Positions 1 through 5,736 of a stretch of DNA of 7,992 nt are shown here, piece after piece (positions within the stretch are counted from its first letter, which is position 1; the number at the start of each line of letters is the position of its first letter). This DNA comes from Acidobacteriota bacterium. GTDB lineage: Bacteria > Acidobacteriota > HRBIN11. Below the pieces are notes generated by a model. The model was not told the origin of the DNA. It searched no databases and saw only the letters and a program-made list of their open reading frames with translations. A program made the position numbers and the translations under genes. Location: positions 1 through 7,992 of the forward strand of contig JAUQPV010000106.1 of the NCBI GenBank assembly GCA_030550225.1, in the 5' to 3' direction.

Positions 1-1175
1 AGACGGGTCCGGACGGCCGGGTCCGCCAGGTCGAGGACGACGGCCTCGTGAGGGGTCCAGGCCATCGCCAGGGCCCGCCACTCTCCACGGACCGGATGGG
101 GGCCATCCCAGAGATAGCCGAAGGCGACCCGGCCCTGGGCGCGAATGGCCTGGAGCCAGGCGGGCCACTCCCGGGCCAGCGTCTCGGCGTCCACGAGCCG
201 GTAGCGGGGGCGACGGTCGTGAATGTCTTGCAGGAAGTCCGTCATCAGGCTGAAGAATTCCAGCTCCCGCAAGAGGCCGACGACGGTCGTCATCTGGGGA
301 TTCTGCCGGCGAAGCTTCGACCAGTCCATCGTGATGGGGGCCGTATGCGCCAGCTCGACGAGCTGTTTGCTCAACTGGGCCATCGCGAGGCCCTGCTCGA
401 GGCGGCTCCGGTAGCGGGTCGGCACGCGGTCGAGGTTCTTGTAAACGGCCTCTAAGGAGCCGAATTGCTGAATCAGCTCCCGGGCCGACTTTTCACCGAT
501 GCCCTTGACGCCCGGGACGTCGTCGATGGGGTCTCCGACCAGGGCCAAGTAGTCGACGATTTGGGCCGGCGTCAGGCCGTATTCCTGCTGAACCTCTTCC
601 GGCGTGTAGACCTTGTCCCGTTGGGGGTGGAAAACCTCGATACGGTCGCCGACGAGCTGGAGCATGTCTTTATCGGACGTGACGATGGTGACTCGAAGGC
701 CCTCGGCGGCGGCCTGCCGGGCGAGGCTGGCGATGAGGTCGTCGGCCTCAAAGCCCTCCATCTCCAGGATGGGAATCCCGAGGGCCTCACAGATTTTCCG
801 AATGTATGGCCACTGGACCTGCAGGTCCGGCGGCATCGGAGGCCGGCTTTTCTTGTAGTCCTGAAACAAGGCGTGCCGGAAGGTCGGCCCCGGGGCGTCC
901 AGGACGACGGCGATGGCGTCGGGCACAAACGTCTTGAGGACCTTGTTGATCATCTGGATGAAGCCATACACGGCATGCGTCGGCAGGCCCGTCCGGGTCG
1001 TCAGCCGCGGGAGGGCATGGAACGCCCGATAGACGAACCCACTGCCGTCGATGAGGACCAGGTGCCGGACGGGACCCTCCGCCGGGGACGACCGTCCCGA
1101 CGCCTTTCGGTCCGACGGACCCGACCCACCGCCCGAGGGCGGCGACGACGAAAACAGAGGCGGCTGACCCTTCAT
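1..1175 (-). CDS. polA: DNA polymerase I, N-terminal part (5'-3' exonuclease domain and start of the vestigial 3'-5' exonuclease domain); truncated by the window edge
   Basis: This gene encodes DNA polymerase I, the cytoplasmic repair polymerase that removes RNA primers and fills gaps. Only 391 codons are visible and the C-terminal polymerase domain lies beyond the left edge. Translation from the ATG at 1175 gives a Ser/Pro/Gly-rich tail (residues 1-37), then the FEN/5'-nuclease fold: HLVLIDGSGFVYRAFHALP at 38-56, GFEADDLIA with metal-ligand acids E143, D145 and D146, TSDKD with D168 and D170, GDPIDD at 214-219, and the helix-three-turn-helix GVKGIGEKSA at 222-231. ELEF, the usual linker element, follows near 290. 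The next domain begins around 310, but where proofreading polymerases have the metal-binding FDTE, this protein reads FGYL (352-355), so the D-x-E pair is missing and proofreading is probably absent. The start is chosen for the SD AGGGGA five bases upstream. It lies 9 nt behind the MFS gene and is probably co-transcribed with it. Product identity is very secure. Confidence 0.96.
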   Translation of the reverse strand, partial: MKGQPPLFSSSPPSGGGSGPSDRKASGRSSPAEGPVRHLVLIDGSGFVYRAFHALPRLTTRTGLPTHAVYGFIQMINKVLKTFVPDAIAVVLDAPGPTFRHALFQDYKKSRPPMPPDLQVQWPYIRKICEALGIPILEMEGFEADDLIASLARQAAAEGLRVTIVTSDKDMLQLVGDRIEVFHPQRDKVYTPEEVQQEYGLTPAQIVDYLALVGDPIDDVPGVKGIGEKSARELIQQFGSLEAVYKNLDRVPTRYRSRLEQGLAMAQLSKQLVELAHTAPITMDWSKLRRQNPQMTTVVGLLRELEFFSLMTDFLQDIHDRRPRYRLVDAETLAREWPAWLQAIRAQGRVAFGYLWDGPHPVRGEWRALAMAWTPHEAVVLDLADPAVRTR

Positions 1176-1180
1176 CGCAA

Positions 1181-1186
1181 TCCCCT
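1181..1186 (-). promoter_or_regulatory. Ribosome binding site of polA, overlapping the MFS stop codon
   Basis: Read on the minus strand, AGGGGA sits five bases before the polA ATG and shares its first two bases with the TAG stop of the upstream transporter. This supports the ATG at 1175 as the real start, despite the unusual N-terminal tail, and suggests translational coupling of the two genes. Confidence 0.7.
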
Positions 1187-2558
1187 ACCGTCCCCGCGCC
1201 AGGGAGGCCCCGATCCCCAGGATACACAATCCCGTGAAGACGAGAAAGGTCGACCGCAGGGCCTCGATGAAGCGGGGAACATGCTCAGGATTCAAGCGGG
1301 CCGACCCCATATACAGGGTCAGTAGGAAGGTCACGATCCCCATGCTCAGGGCCTGCCCGACGAGTCGCATCGTCCCGAGCGTCCCGGACGCCACCCCGTA
1401 GTGACGCCGCTCGACGGCCTGCATGACGGCATTCGTGTTCGGCGCCGAAAAGAGGCCGAAGCCGCTCCCCAAAAGACCCAATCCGCCGAAGACCAGGGCC
1501 ACCGGCGTCGTCGGCTGAAGCCATGCCAGCAGGAAGAGACCCGCCGCCGAGAGGCCCATCCCGACGGAGGCGACCACGCCGGGGGCGACTCGATCGGACA
1601 GCCGACCCGCCCACGGGGAGAAAAGGGCCTGCAAGACCGGCTGGACGATGAGAAGGGCCCCGGCATGGGCTGGTGTCAGACCCCGAACGCCCTGCAGGTA
1701 GAGGCTGAGCAGAAAGACGACGGCGAACGTGGCACCGTAATGAATCAGGGCCGCCAAGTTCGAAAACAGAAAGGCCCGGTTTGTCCCCAAGAGCCGCACG
1801 TCCAGGACGGGGCTATCATTTCGAAGTTCCCAGAGACCAAAGGCGGCCAGGCCGCCGAGGCCCAGGCCCATGAGGCTGGCCCCTTCCAGCCCAGGAAGCC
1901 GGGCCAGGCCGTACATAAAGCCCGTCAGCGAGCCTGCATACAGGAGGGACCCGACGACGTCCAGGCGCTCGCCCCGCGCCTCGGCCCACTCGCCCCGGAG
2001 CCGCCATCCGATCAGGGCCGCCGCCCCGATACCGACGGGCACGGGCGCTAAGAAGATCGAGCGCCAGCCCCATGCCTGGGTCAGGAGGCCCCCGACGAGG
2101 GGTCCGACCGAAAGACCCGTATAGACGGACGCCACGTGGTAGCCCAGGACCCGACCCCGCTCGGGTCCCGGGAATACGGACGTCAGGATGGCGATCCCTG
2201 TCGCAAAGATCAGGGCGCTCCCCAGGCCCTGCACAGCCCGAAGCCCGATCAGGATACCCCCCGACGGAGCGGCGACCGACGCCAGCGAGGCCGCCGTGTG
2301 CACGAGGACGCCCCATAAAAATAACCGCCGCCGACCGTAAATGTCGGCCAGACGACCGACCGGGACCAGCAAGGCCGCCGCCGAAAGCAGAAACGCCGTG
2401 GCGACCCAGCTCAGGGCGACCGCACTCATGCGGAACTCCCGCCCGATGGCCGGCAGGGCCACGTTGACCGACGAGCCGACAAAGGGCGTCAGGAAGGCGC
2501 CCATCACGACGGCCCATAAGACCGCCGTCCGATGAACCCCCGACGTCTCCGATTGCAT
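1185..2558 (-). CDS. MFS transporter, DHA2-like (EmrB/QacA type) drug:proton antiporter
   Basis: A 457-residue, highly hydrophobic inner-membrane protein of the major facilitator superfamily. Transmembrane segments are visible from about residue 12 to the C-terminus, and the length fits the DHA2 subfamily, usually 14 helices. Family motifs are clear: SSVNVALPAIGREF after helix 1 (29-42), motif A GRLADIYGRRRL in the first cytoplasmic loop (68-79), an R-x-x-Q-G-x-G-x-A element at 107-115 (motif B), and motif C GLSVGPLVGG (148-157), the antiporter signature of drug:H+ exporters. The C-terminal half contains GRLSDRVAPG, a partial repeat of motif A. The likely role is proton-driven export of a small toxic or lipophilic compound; the substrate cannot be read from sequence. 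The ATG at 2558 follows a strong SD. It is the first gene of a probable two-gene unit with polA and is divergent from the carbon-fixation cluster, with no evident functional link. A metabolite exporter is an alternative. Confidence 0.9.
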   Translation of the reverse strand: MQSETSGVHRTAVLWAVVMGAFLTPFVGSSVNVALPAIGREFRMSAVALSWVATAFLLSAAALLVPVGRLADIYGRRRLFLWGVLVHTAASLASVAAPSGGILIGLRAVQGLGSALIFATGIAILTSVFPGPERGRVLGYHVASVYTGLSVGPLVGGLLTQAWGWRSIFLAPVPVGIGAAALIGWRLRGEWAEARGERLDVVGSLLYAGSLTGFMYGLARLPGLEGASLMGLGLGGLAAFGLWELRNDSPVLDVRLLGTNRAFLFSNLAALIHYGATFAVVFLLSLYLQGVRGLTPAHAGALLIVQPVLQALFSPWAGRLSDRVAPGVVASVGMGLSAAGLFLLAWLQPTTPVALVFGGLGLLGSGFGLFSAPNTNAVMQAVERRHYGVASGTLGTMRLVGQALSMGIVTFLLTLYMGSARLNPEHVPRFIEALRSTFLVFTGLCILGIGASLARGR

Positions 2559-2561
2559 AAG

Positions 2562-2568
2562 CCCCTCC
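2562..2568 (-). promoter_or_regulatory. Ribosome binding site of the MFS transporter
   Basis: On the minus strand GGAGGGG ends three bases before the ATG at 2558, with GGAGG centred at normal SD spacing. It fixes the transporter start and marks the left border of the divergent intergenic region. Confidence 0.7.
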
Positions 2569-2628
2569 GGGTGTCAGCCTGCAGGATGCAAGATAACGGT
2601 TTCAGGTCCCGGGCTCCAGGGAGTCGCT

Positions 2629-2656
2629 GTTCAGTGTCGAGTGCTGGGTGTTGGGT
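2629..2656. repeat. Degenerate heptanucleotide tandem repeat, four units
   Basis: Four consecutive 7-mers, GTTCAGT, GTCGAGT, GCTGGGT and GTTGGGT, fit the consensus GTYSRGT with period exactly 7. Short heptad arrays of this kind occur in intergenic DNA of several bacterial groups, including cyanobacteria. No inverted partner for this array was found nearby. Function is unknown. Confidence 0.65.
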
Positions 2657-2767
2657 TTCCGGAGGACCTAATGCCCCCACGGATGCTTGCGAACAGAGCC
2701 GTTCGGGTTGGAGAATGCGTCGGGACGACCTTTCCCATTGCCCGGGAAGCACGATTTTTCAAGCATC

Positions 2768-2867
2768 GTGATGGCGTGACGACGTGACGAAGCCGATCCG
2801 GGCTGTTTAGCCTCAGCGCGGGCTTCTGCCTAAGGCTCATCACGCCGTCACGTCATCCCGTCGTCAC
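2768..2867. repeat. Inverted pair of octanucleotide tandem repeats able to form a long hairpin
   Basis: The left arm (2768-2791) is three tandem copies of an octamer GTGAYGRC or close variants. The right arm (2836-2867) is four copies of its complement, GYCRTCAC. Aligned against each other, 2768-2790 and 2837-2859 agree at 19 of 23 positions. AGCC (2791-2794) can also pair with GGCT (2834-2837) if one base shifts. The 40-odd-base centre contains small hairpins such as GGCT/AGCC at 2801-2812. It could be a cruciform or RNA hairpin, a REP/MITE-like unit, or a bidirectional terminator-like structure, although no U-tract follows. The pattern is seen directly; the role is unknown. Confidence 0.7.
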
Positions 2868-2891
2868 CGTTTGGGTAGCCCACCGGCCATA

Positions 2892-3004
2892 GGGGGATCT
2901 TCGGAACATCGGGATGACGCCCGGTGCTCCGGGGTAATCACGTACAGGTTGATCACCACTCAATCCCCAATCCCCAATTCGCAATTCGCAATCCGAAATC
3001 CCCC
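2892..3004. repeat. Inverted repeat whose right arm is part of a heptad array
   Basis: GGGGGATCTTCGGA at 2892-2905 is complementary to 2992-3004 with a single unpaired base: GGGGGAT pairs with ATCCCCC and TTCGGA with TCCGAA. The loop is about 85 nt. The right arm lies in a heptad array, so the pairing may be a remnant of repeat units present in both orientations rather than a functional stem. Confidence 0.45.
2963..3004. repeat. Heptanucleotide tandem array, six units
   Basis: Six head-to-tail 7-mers run without a gap: ATCCCCA twice, ATTCGCA twice, then ATCCGAA and ATCCCCC. All fit ATYCSMM with period exactly 7. Units of the CCCCAAT type resemble the short tandemly repeated repetitive (STRR) sequences described in cyanobacteria, but such heptads are also found elsewhere and do not identify the host. 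The array ends about 180 bases before the transaldolase start. Confidence 0.8.
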
Positions 3005-3012
3005 ATCCTCTC

Positions 3013-3058
3013 CCCCTGGCCGAATGACCAGGGGCGTGGCTCCCCCTTCCGGCGGGGG
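3013..3058 (+). other. Two GC-rich hairpins upstream of the transaldolase gene
   Basis: CCCCTGG (3013-3019) pairs perfectly with CCAGGGG (3028-3034) around an 8-nt loop. Immediately after, CCCCC (3042-3046) pairs with GGGGG (3054-3058). Neither is followed by a T-run, so a classical intrinsic terminator is not supported. They may be leader structures if transcription starts upstream. A third small perfect stem, TCAGCA/TGCTGA, lies at 3101-3118. Confidence 0.4.
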
Positions 3059-3174
3059 CCGTCCCGTCCCTTTGCCCGTGGTTTTCCCGATGGCGGGGCC
3101 TCAGCATAGGGGTGCTGATATGCAGGGCGTCCATCGTCGAGGGCGCCGAGGCCCGGGCGGTGGGCGGGCTCCAC

Positions 3175-3180
3175 GGGAGG
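3175..3180 (+). promoter_or_regulatory. Ribosome binding site of the transaldolase-family gene
   Basis: GGGAGG lies four bases upstream of the ATG at 3185. It supports this start, which gives a roughly 50-residue segment before the first barrel strand. Confidence 0.7.
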
Positions 3181-3184
3181 CGCT

Positions 3185-4558
3185 ATGAAGCGCGTGAGCG
3201 CAGTAGCTTCCGACGTAAGGACGGCCGGACGGTCGGACGCGACCGTCGTCGACCTCATCCGGATGGCCCAGGGACGGGTAGCGTGGTCGAAGCCCGTCCG
3301 ATGGGTCGTTCAGCCTCTCCTGAAGGCCGTCCGGGACTGCGGGACGGTTCACGTTTACGCCGACACAGCGGACCCGGTCGAACTCCAGGACCTCTTGGTC
3401 GCCCAAGCGGACGACGAAGCCGTCCACATGTACGGTGAGATCGACGGGAACACGACGAATCAGCCCCTCATCGAAAAGGTCCTGAACCGTCTCTTGAGCG
3501 CCGACGAGACGGACGGTGTCATCGCCTGGGCCCGGCGCTTGCGGGAAGCCGACCCAGACTTGAGCCTCGAGGAAACGACTGTCCTCGTTTACAGCATCCT
3601 GAACGGGCGGCTGGCCTGGGAGGTCATCGACCGCTTTGGGGCGGGTCGGACCTGGCACATCAGTCTGGAACTTCATACGGCGTTGGCACCGGACCCGGTT
3701 GCCTCTCGGCGGGTGGCCCGCTGTTTGAGTCGGGCCGTCCCCGGTGCTCTCGTGAAGGTTGCCTTTACACCAGACTATCCGCATGCCCTCTTGATCGCTC
3801 GGGACCTGGAACGCGAGGGGGTGGCGGTGAATTTCACCGCCACCTTCTCGGCCCGCCAGGTCGTCGCCGCCGCCCTTCTGGCGAACCCGCATCGGACGAA
3901 CATCTTCCTGGGCCGTCTGAATCAGGGCCTCCGTTCGGACCTCCTCGGCGAGCACGTTCTCCTGGAGGCCCAGCGGCACATGCGACGGCTTCGGCAGGAC
4001 TTCGGGGTGCGGACGCTAAACATGGCCGCCAGCGTCCGGCGGTGGCAGACGATCTCCCTGACGGCCGGCTGTGACGCTTATACGGTCCCTTATACCGTCT
4101 TGAAGGACTTCCTGACCCAGCAGGAAGTCGGGCCGGAGGCCATCCGTGACTGCCAGGAGATGGACTTCACGGAGTCGGTGCGGGCCCTTCCCTCGGAGGT
4201 CGTCGAGAAGGTCGGCGGCTTTGAGCGCATCCGGCGCCTCTGGGAGGTCGAGCCCGAGTTCATCGAGTTTCTCGTCGAACTTCGGTCGGCACCGGACTTC
4301 GACCGTCTGGACGGCGAGGGCCTCTGGCGACGGTTTGACGAGGCGGGCTTTGGCGACTTCTTCTATGCGCCGACGGCGGCCGAATGGAAGGAACTCCGCA
4401 AGAGCAAGCTCCCGGACCTCGATTCGCCCCTGACCCGACGGATCGCCTTGGACACGCTATACAGCCTCCTGGCCGTCGGTGACTTTGCCAACTTCCAGGA
4501 TCAGATGGACGCCCGAATCCGGGCTATTCTCGAACCCCGATGGGGGTCCCGTCGGTAG
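3185..4558 (+). CDS. tal: Transaldolase-family protein, long form
   Basis: Transaldolases move a dihydroxyacetone unit between sugar phosphates through a lysine Schiff base, in the cytoplasm. This 457-residue protein shows the barrel motifs in order: first strand VHVYADTADPVELQDLL (55-71, D60), GNTTNQPLI (88-96) for the usual TTNPSLI, SLELH (160-164, E162), VKVAFTP (190-196) with Schiff-base candidate K191, NFTATFSARQ (216-225, N217 and T219), NIFLGRLNQ (239-247) for SPFVGRIDD with R244 conserved but Asn in place of Ser, MAASVRRW (280-287, R285) for the ASFR element, and TAGCDAYTVPYTVL (293-306). TalB-type enzymes are about 317 residues. Here there is an N-terminal extension of about 50 residues and an acidic C-terminal part (about 310-457) without a family I recognise. 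It is first in the cluster, 163 nt before prk. A role in ribulose-5-phosphate regeneration is inferred. The fold is well supported; exact activity is less certain. Confidence 0.85.
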   Translation: MKRVSAVASDVRTAGRSDATVVDLIRMAQGRVAWSKPVRWVVQPLLKAVRDCGTVHVYADTADPVELQDLLVAQADDEAVHMYGEIDGNTTNQPLIEKVLNRLLSADETDGVIAWARRLREADPDLSLEETTVLVYSILNGRLAWEVIDRFGAGRTWHISLELHTALAPDPVASRRVARCLSRAVPGALVKVAFTPDYPHALLIARDLEREGVAVNFTATFSARQVVAAALLANPHRTNIFLGRLNQGLRSDLLGEHVLLEAQRHMRRLRQDFGVRTLNMAASVRRWQTISLTAGCDAYTVPYTVLKDFLTQQEVGPEAIRDCQEMDFTESVRALPSEVVEKVGGFERIRRLWEVEPEFIEFLVELRSAPDFDRLDGEGLWRRFDEAGFGDFFYAPTAAEWKELRKSKLPDLDSPLTRRIALDTLYSLLAVGDFANFQDQMDARIRAILEPRWGSRR

Positions 4559-4721
4559 GGTGATGAAGGGGCAGGGTGATGGATGGCTCGTGGCGGATGG
4601 CTCACGGACTATGAGCGATGCGCCCACATAGGCTACGAGCCACCTCGTCATGCCGTCCCTTTCATGGAGCATCATCCCTGGGAAGGGGTCTCCTATCCAG
4701 CATCCATCGTGGAGGCCATCT
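4559..4721 (+). other. tal-prk spacer with heptad-like repeats and a nested hairpin
   Basis: The spacer begins with purine-rich DNA and continues with two adjacent near-copies of a 14-mer, GGATGGCTCGTGGC (4581-4594) and GGATGGCTCACGGA (4595-4608), each built from two 7-bp units. TGGCTCGTGGC (4584-4594) pairs with GCTACGAGCCA (4632-4642) over 11 positions including one G-T. Inside the loop GCTCA (4600-4604) pairs perfectly with TGAGC (4612-4616). This could fold in the mRNA ahead of prk and influence expression, or be another mobile repeat unit. No T-run follows, so transcription read-through into prk is possible. No gene is supported here. Confidence 0.6.
4711..4715 (+). promoter_or_regulatory. 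Ribosome binding site of prk
   Basis: GGAGG is placed six bases before the ATG at 4722 and decides the start. An in-frame upstream ATG at 4650 would add 24 residues unlike any phosphoribulokinase N-terminus and has no comparable SD. Confidence 0.75.
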
Positions 4722-5735
4722 ATGACGAAACCTCCCCGTCCCATCGTGTTAGGCATCGTCGGCGATAGCGCCGCCGGGAAGACGACCATTGCCCAAGGAC
4801 TGATGACCGTCTTAGGCCCCGAGCGGGTGACCGTCGTGTGCACCGACGACTACCACAAGTACGACCGCCGGGAGCGGGCCCGTCTGAACATCACGCCTCT
4901 GCACCCAGACTGCAACTACATCGACATCATGGAACTCCACATGGAGCGACTCCACTATGGCCAGCCCGTCCTGAAGCCCGTTTATGACCACTCGACGGGC
5001 TCGCTCGTCCGACCCGAGTATGTCCAGCCCCGGGAGTTCGTCATCGTCGAGGGCTTACTGGGGTACTACACGCCGATCCTGCGGCAGTTCTACGATGTGA
5101 AGGTGTACCTCGACCCGCCGGAAGACCTGCGGCGGGCCTGGAAGATTAAGCGGGATACGACCGAGCGGGGCTACACCGTCGAACAGGTCCTGAAGGAACT
5201 GGAACGGCGGGAGCCCGACTCGGCCGCCTTCATCCGGCCCCAGCGAGAGTATGCCGACATCGTCGTCCGCTTTTATCCGCCGCCGGGCGTCGCCCCTGAG
5301 GAGGCCGGCCCCGTCCTGAACGTCCAGATCATCCTGCGACCGACCATTCCTCATCCCGACTTGAGCTACCTATACAACGGGGAAGCGCCCCCGGGCATTC
5401 GCCTCACGTTGGGACGGGACAACGGTCGGCCCGTCGATATTCTCGAGATCGACGGGGCTGTCGCCTCCGAGCATGCCCACGATCTGGCCAATGCCATTTG
5501 GAGCCACTTGCCTGACCTGTCCCCTGTCGAGGAAGAACGGCTCGGTAATTACCAGGACCTCCTGCAGGTGCGTCACAGCCATCCCCTGGCCCTGACCCAG
5601 CTCCTGCTGGCTTACCATATGCTTCGCGTCTACACCGATTTCTCCCGTATGCCCTTCGCTCCGCCGATCGCCGCCTTGAGCCGACTCCGATTTCGAGACA
5701 CCCGAACTGCCTTTGCGACCCCTGGGAAGGACTGA
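4722..5735 (+). CDS. prk: Phosphoribulokinase
   Basis: Phosphoribulokinase phosphorylates ribulose-5-phosphate with ATP to the RuBisCO substrate ribulose-1,5-bisphosphate, and is a hallmark of the Calvin cycle. The 337-residue product has the Walker A loop GDSAAGKT (14-21), TDDYHKYDRRER (41-52, acids D42 and D43), the substrate-side segment KPVYDHSTG (85-93), IVEGLLGYY (108-116) with E110 at the usual VEG position, WKIKRDTTERGY (140-151), and RPQREYADIVV (172-182). Length and motifs match the class II (cyanobacterial/plant and actinobacterial) form, not the shorter proteobacterial form; a less conserved region follows residue 200. The plant redox pair Cys16/Cys55 is incomplete: C40 sits in VVCTDDYH at the Cys55 position, but the P-loop has Ala instead of Cys, so thioredoxin-type disulfide switching there is not expected. 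One base separates its TGA from the tkt ATG. A uridine kinase is the nearest alternative, but CBB context and motifs favour Prk. Confidence 0.93.
   Translation: MTKPPRPIVLGIVGDSAAGKTTIAQGLMTVLGPERVTVVCTDDYHKYDRRERARLNITPLHPDCNYIDIMELHMERLHYGQPVLKPVYDHSTGSLVRPEYVQPREFVIVEGLLGYYTPILRQFYDVKVYLDPPEDLRRAWKIKRDTTERGYTVEQVLKELERREPDSAAFIRPQREYADIVVRFYPPPGVAPEEAGPVLNVQIILRPTIPHPDLSYLYNGEAPPGIRLTLGRDNGRPVDILEIDGAVASEHAHDLANAIWSHLPDLSPVEEERLGNYQDLLQVRHSHPLALTQLLLAYHMLRVYTDFSRMPFAPPIAALSRLRFRDTRTAFATPGKD
5725..5730 (+). promoter_or_regulatory. Ribosome binding site of tkt, inside the end of prk
   Basis: GGGAAGG with core GGAAGG lies within the last codons of prk, six bases before the ATG at 5737. It favours that start over a TTG at 5713 that would overlap prk by 23 bases, and it implies translational coupling. 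Confidence 0.65.
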
Positions 5736-5736
5736 G

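Larger units (their letters stand above)
2559..3184. other. Divergent intergenic region without a convincing gene
   Basis: These 626 bases separate the minus-strand MFS/polA pair from the plus-strand carbon-fixation cluster, so promoters for both directions should lie here. I see no clear -35/-10 pair and do not call one. Reading frames across it are short, run through simple repeats, and lack a family-like sequence or SD. Instead the region holds several degenerate 7- and 8-bp tandem repeats and hairpins, described separately. It is visibly richer in A and T than the flanking genes around 2941-3000. No tRNA, CRISPR array or insertion-sequence end is visible. Confidence 0.75.

Noticed and set aside
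465..1325. 286-residue open frame on the plus strand opposite polA and the end of the MFS gene
   Set aside because: It crosses two real minus-strand genes and has no domain-like sequence; another high-GC antisense shadow.
2750..2770. CACGAT/ATCGTG hairpin near a run of five T, considered as a terminator
   Set aside because: The T-run lies in the loop rather than after the stem, and no gene ends nearby on either strand.
2768..2867. tRNA or other cloverleaf RNA, because of a long stem with two inner hairpins
   Set aside because: The closing stem is over 20 bp and made of tandem octamers. There is no T-loop or anticodon-arm pattern.
3082..3110. TTTTCC - 17 nt - CATAGG as a sigma-70-like promoter for the transaldolase gene
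   Set aside because: The match to consensus is weak, and in high-GC DNA such pairs arise by chance.
2853..3134. Possible 93-residue minus-strand gene in the divergent intergenic region
   Set aside because: It runs through the heptad array, giving a period-7 peptide repeat, has no recognisable domain, and overlaps GC-rich hairpins.
3101..3979. 292-residue open frame on the minus strand opposite the transaldolase gene
   Set aside because: Antisense shadow of a motif-supported gene; rich in Arg, Pro and Asp without recognisable domains.
4650..4721. Upstream in-frame ATG giving Prk 24 more residues
   Set aside because: The added residues do not resemble any Prk N-terminus. The ATG at 4722 has a well-spaced GGAGG and places the P-loop at the usual distance.
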